Shown one piece after another: positions 63,746-64,000 of a DNA stretch of 64,000 nt. Position numbers and translations under genes: made by a program. The notes under the pieces are model-generated. The model made no database searches. It worked only from the letters and a program-made list of their open reading frames with translations, and was not told the DNA's origin. How positions within the stretch are numbered: the first letter of the stretch is position 1; each line of letters opens with the position of its first letter. The stretch covers positions 248,001 through 312,000 of the forward strand of contig NZ_QHKS01000001.1 in NCBI RefSeq assembly GCF_003353175.1, given 5' to 3'. This stretch comes from Paraburkholderia lacunae (GTDB lineage Bacteria > Pseudomonadota > Gammaproteobacteria > Burkholderiales > Burkholderiaceae).

Positions 63746-64000
63746 TCAGGATGTCTGATCGATACGGTCGACGCGCGATGCGTAAAACGCGAGATACCCT
63801 TTGATCTGTTGCACCGCTTCGAGCGGCGTCTCATAGCTCCACACGGCGTTTTCGATCAGGCCGTCTTCGGTGCGCAAATGAAAGTACGAAGCATGGCCCT
63901 TGAACGGGCAATGCGAAGTATGCGTGGACCGTTCGAGCCGCGCCATGTTCACGTCGGTGCGCGGAAAATAGAACACGTCCGGCAGACCGGTTTCGGCGAG
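63746..64000 (-). CDS. DUF427 family protein, C-terminal part only
   Basis: The 84 residues present run LAETGLPDVFYFPRTDVNMA to HCPFKGHASYFHL and AVWSYETPLEAVQQIKGYLAFY, the DUF427 pattern. Family members are small soluble proteins of unknown function. The gene runs off the right edge, so the start is not seen. It lies just upstream of the CoxG-like gene on the same strand (33 bp), and may be cotranscribed with it. Confidence 0.9.
   Translation of the reverse strand, partial: LAETGLPDVFYFPRTDVNMARLERSTHTSHCPFKGHASYFHLRTEDGLIENAVWSYETPLEAVQQIKGYLAFYASRVDRIDQTS

Overview
The window reads as chromosomal DNA of a high-GC betaproteobacterium of the Burkholderia/Paraburkholderia type. The basis is the gene content and order (rpsT beside murJ; argF-argG; xerD-ogt-queG-tsaE-amiC; a kynBUA operon with an Lrp-type regulator; an AcrAB/MexAB-type pump of BpeAB-OprB style), the strong G/C third-position bias, and long spurious antisense reading frames. 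No rRNA, tRNA, CRISPR array, prophage or intact insertion sequence was found. No gene is clearly broken; the first and last genes are cut by the window edges.

Left part (1-27.6 kb) is mostly housekeeping: murJ (partial), rpsT, a DUF3579 gene, argF, argG, murB, yajQ, plsY, ybaK, an acyl-CoA synthetase-like gene, xerD-ogt, queG, tsaE-amiC, an EamA exporter, a pirin, a thioredoxin/TPR protein (cnoX), tcdA, pdxH, cfa, a DUF72 gene with an apparent sliding-clamp-binding motif, msrA, a flavin reductase preceded by a 29-codon ORF, and the tryptophan-to-anthranilate operon kynBUA with a divergent Lrp/AsnC regulator.

Middle part (27.6-51.7 kb) is a polyol/pentose utilisation region. Cluster A (minus strand, 27.6-35.8 kb) carries an AraC regulator, a ribose-type ABC transporter, a zinc polyol dehydrogenase, an FGGY kinase and an L-xylulose-reductase-like SDR. 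Cluster B (36.2-46.5 kb) carries dalD-xylB and a SorC regulator on the plus strand, and on the minus strand smoS, a SmoEFGK/MtlEFGK-type ABC transporter and a HAD phosphatase. Both outer promoters of cluster B carry palindromic 12-mers spaced exactly 19 bp apart (two copies before dalD, three before smoS), which I propose as the operator of the SorC regulator. A zur-znuA-znuC-znuB zinc-uptake operon follows; its ATPase has a histidine-rich tail. A third FGGY kinase lies beyond it.

Right part (51.7-64 kb): an NCS2 purine permease, an RND efflux operon (adaptor, pump, outer-membrane channel) with a divergent TetR regulator and an AcrR-like operator between them, an isochorismatase-like hydrolase divergent from a GlxA-type regulator, a membrane-anchored CoxG-like protein and a partial DUF427 gene.

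Non-coding structure stands out: two copies of a 52-53 bp palindrome resembling fused IS3-family ends, each sitting inside a rho-independent terminator; a 92-bp duplication over the argG stop codon; and several short intergenic tandem arrays with 8-, 10-, 11- and 13-bp units.
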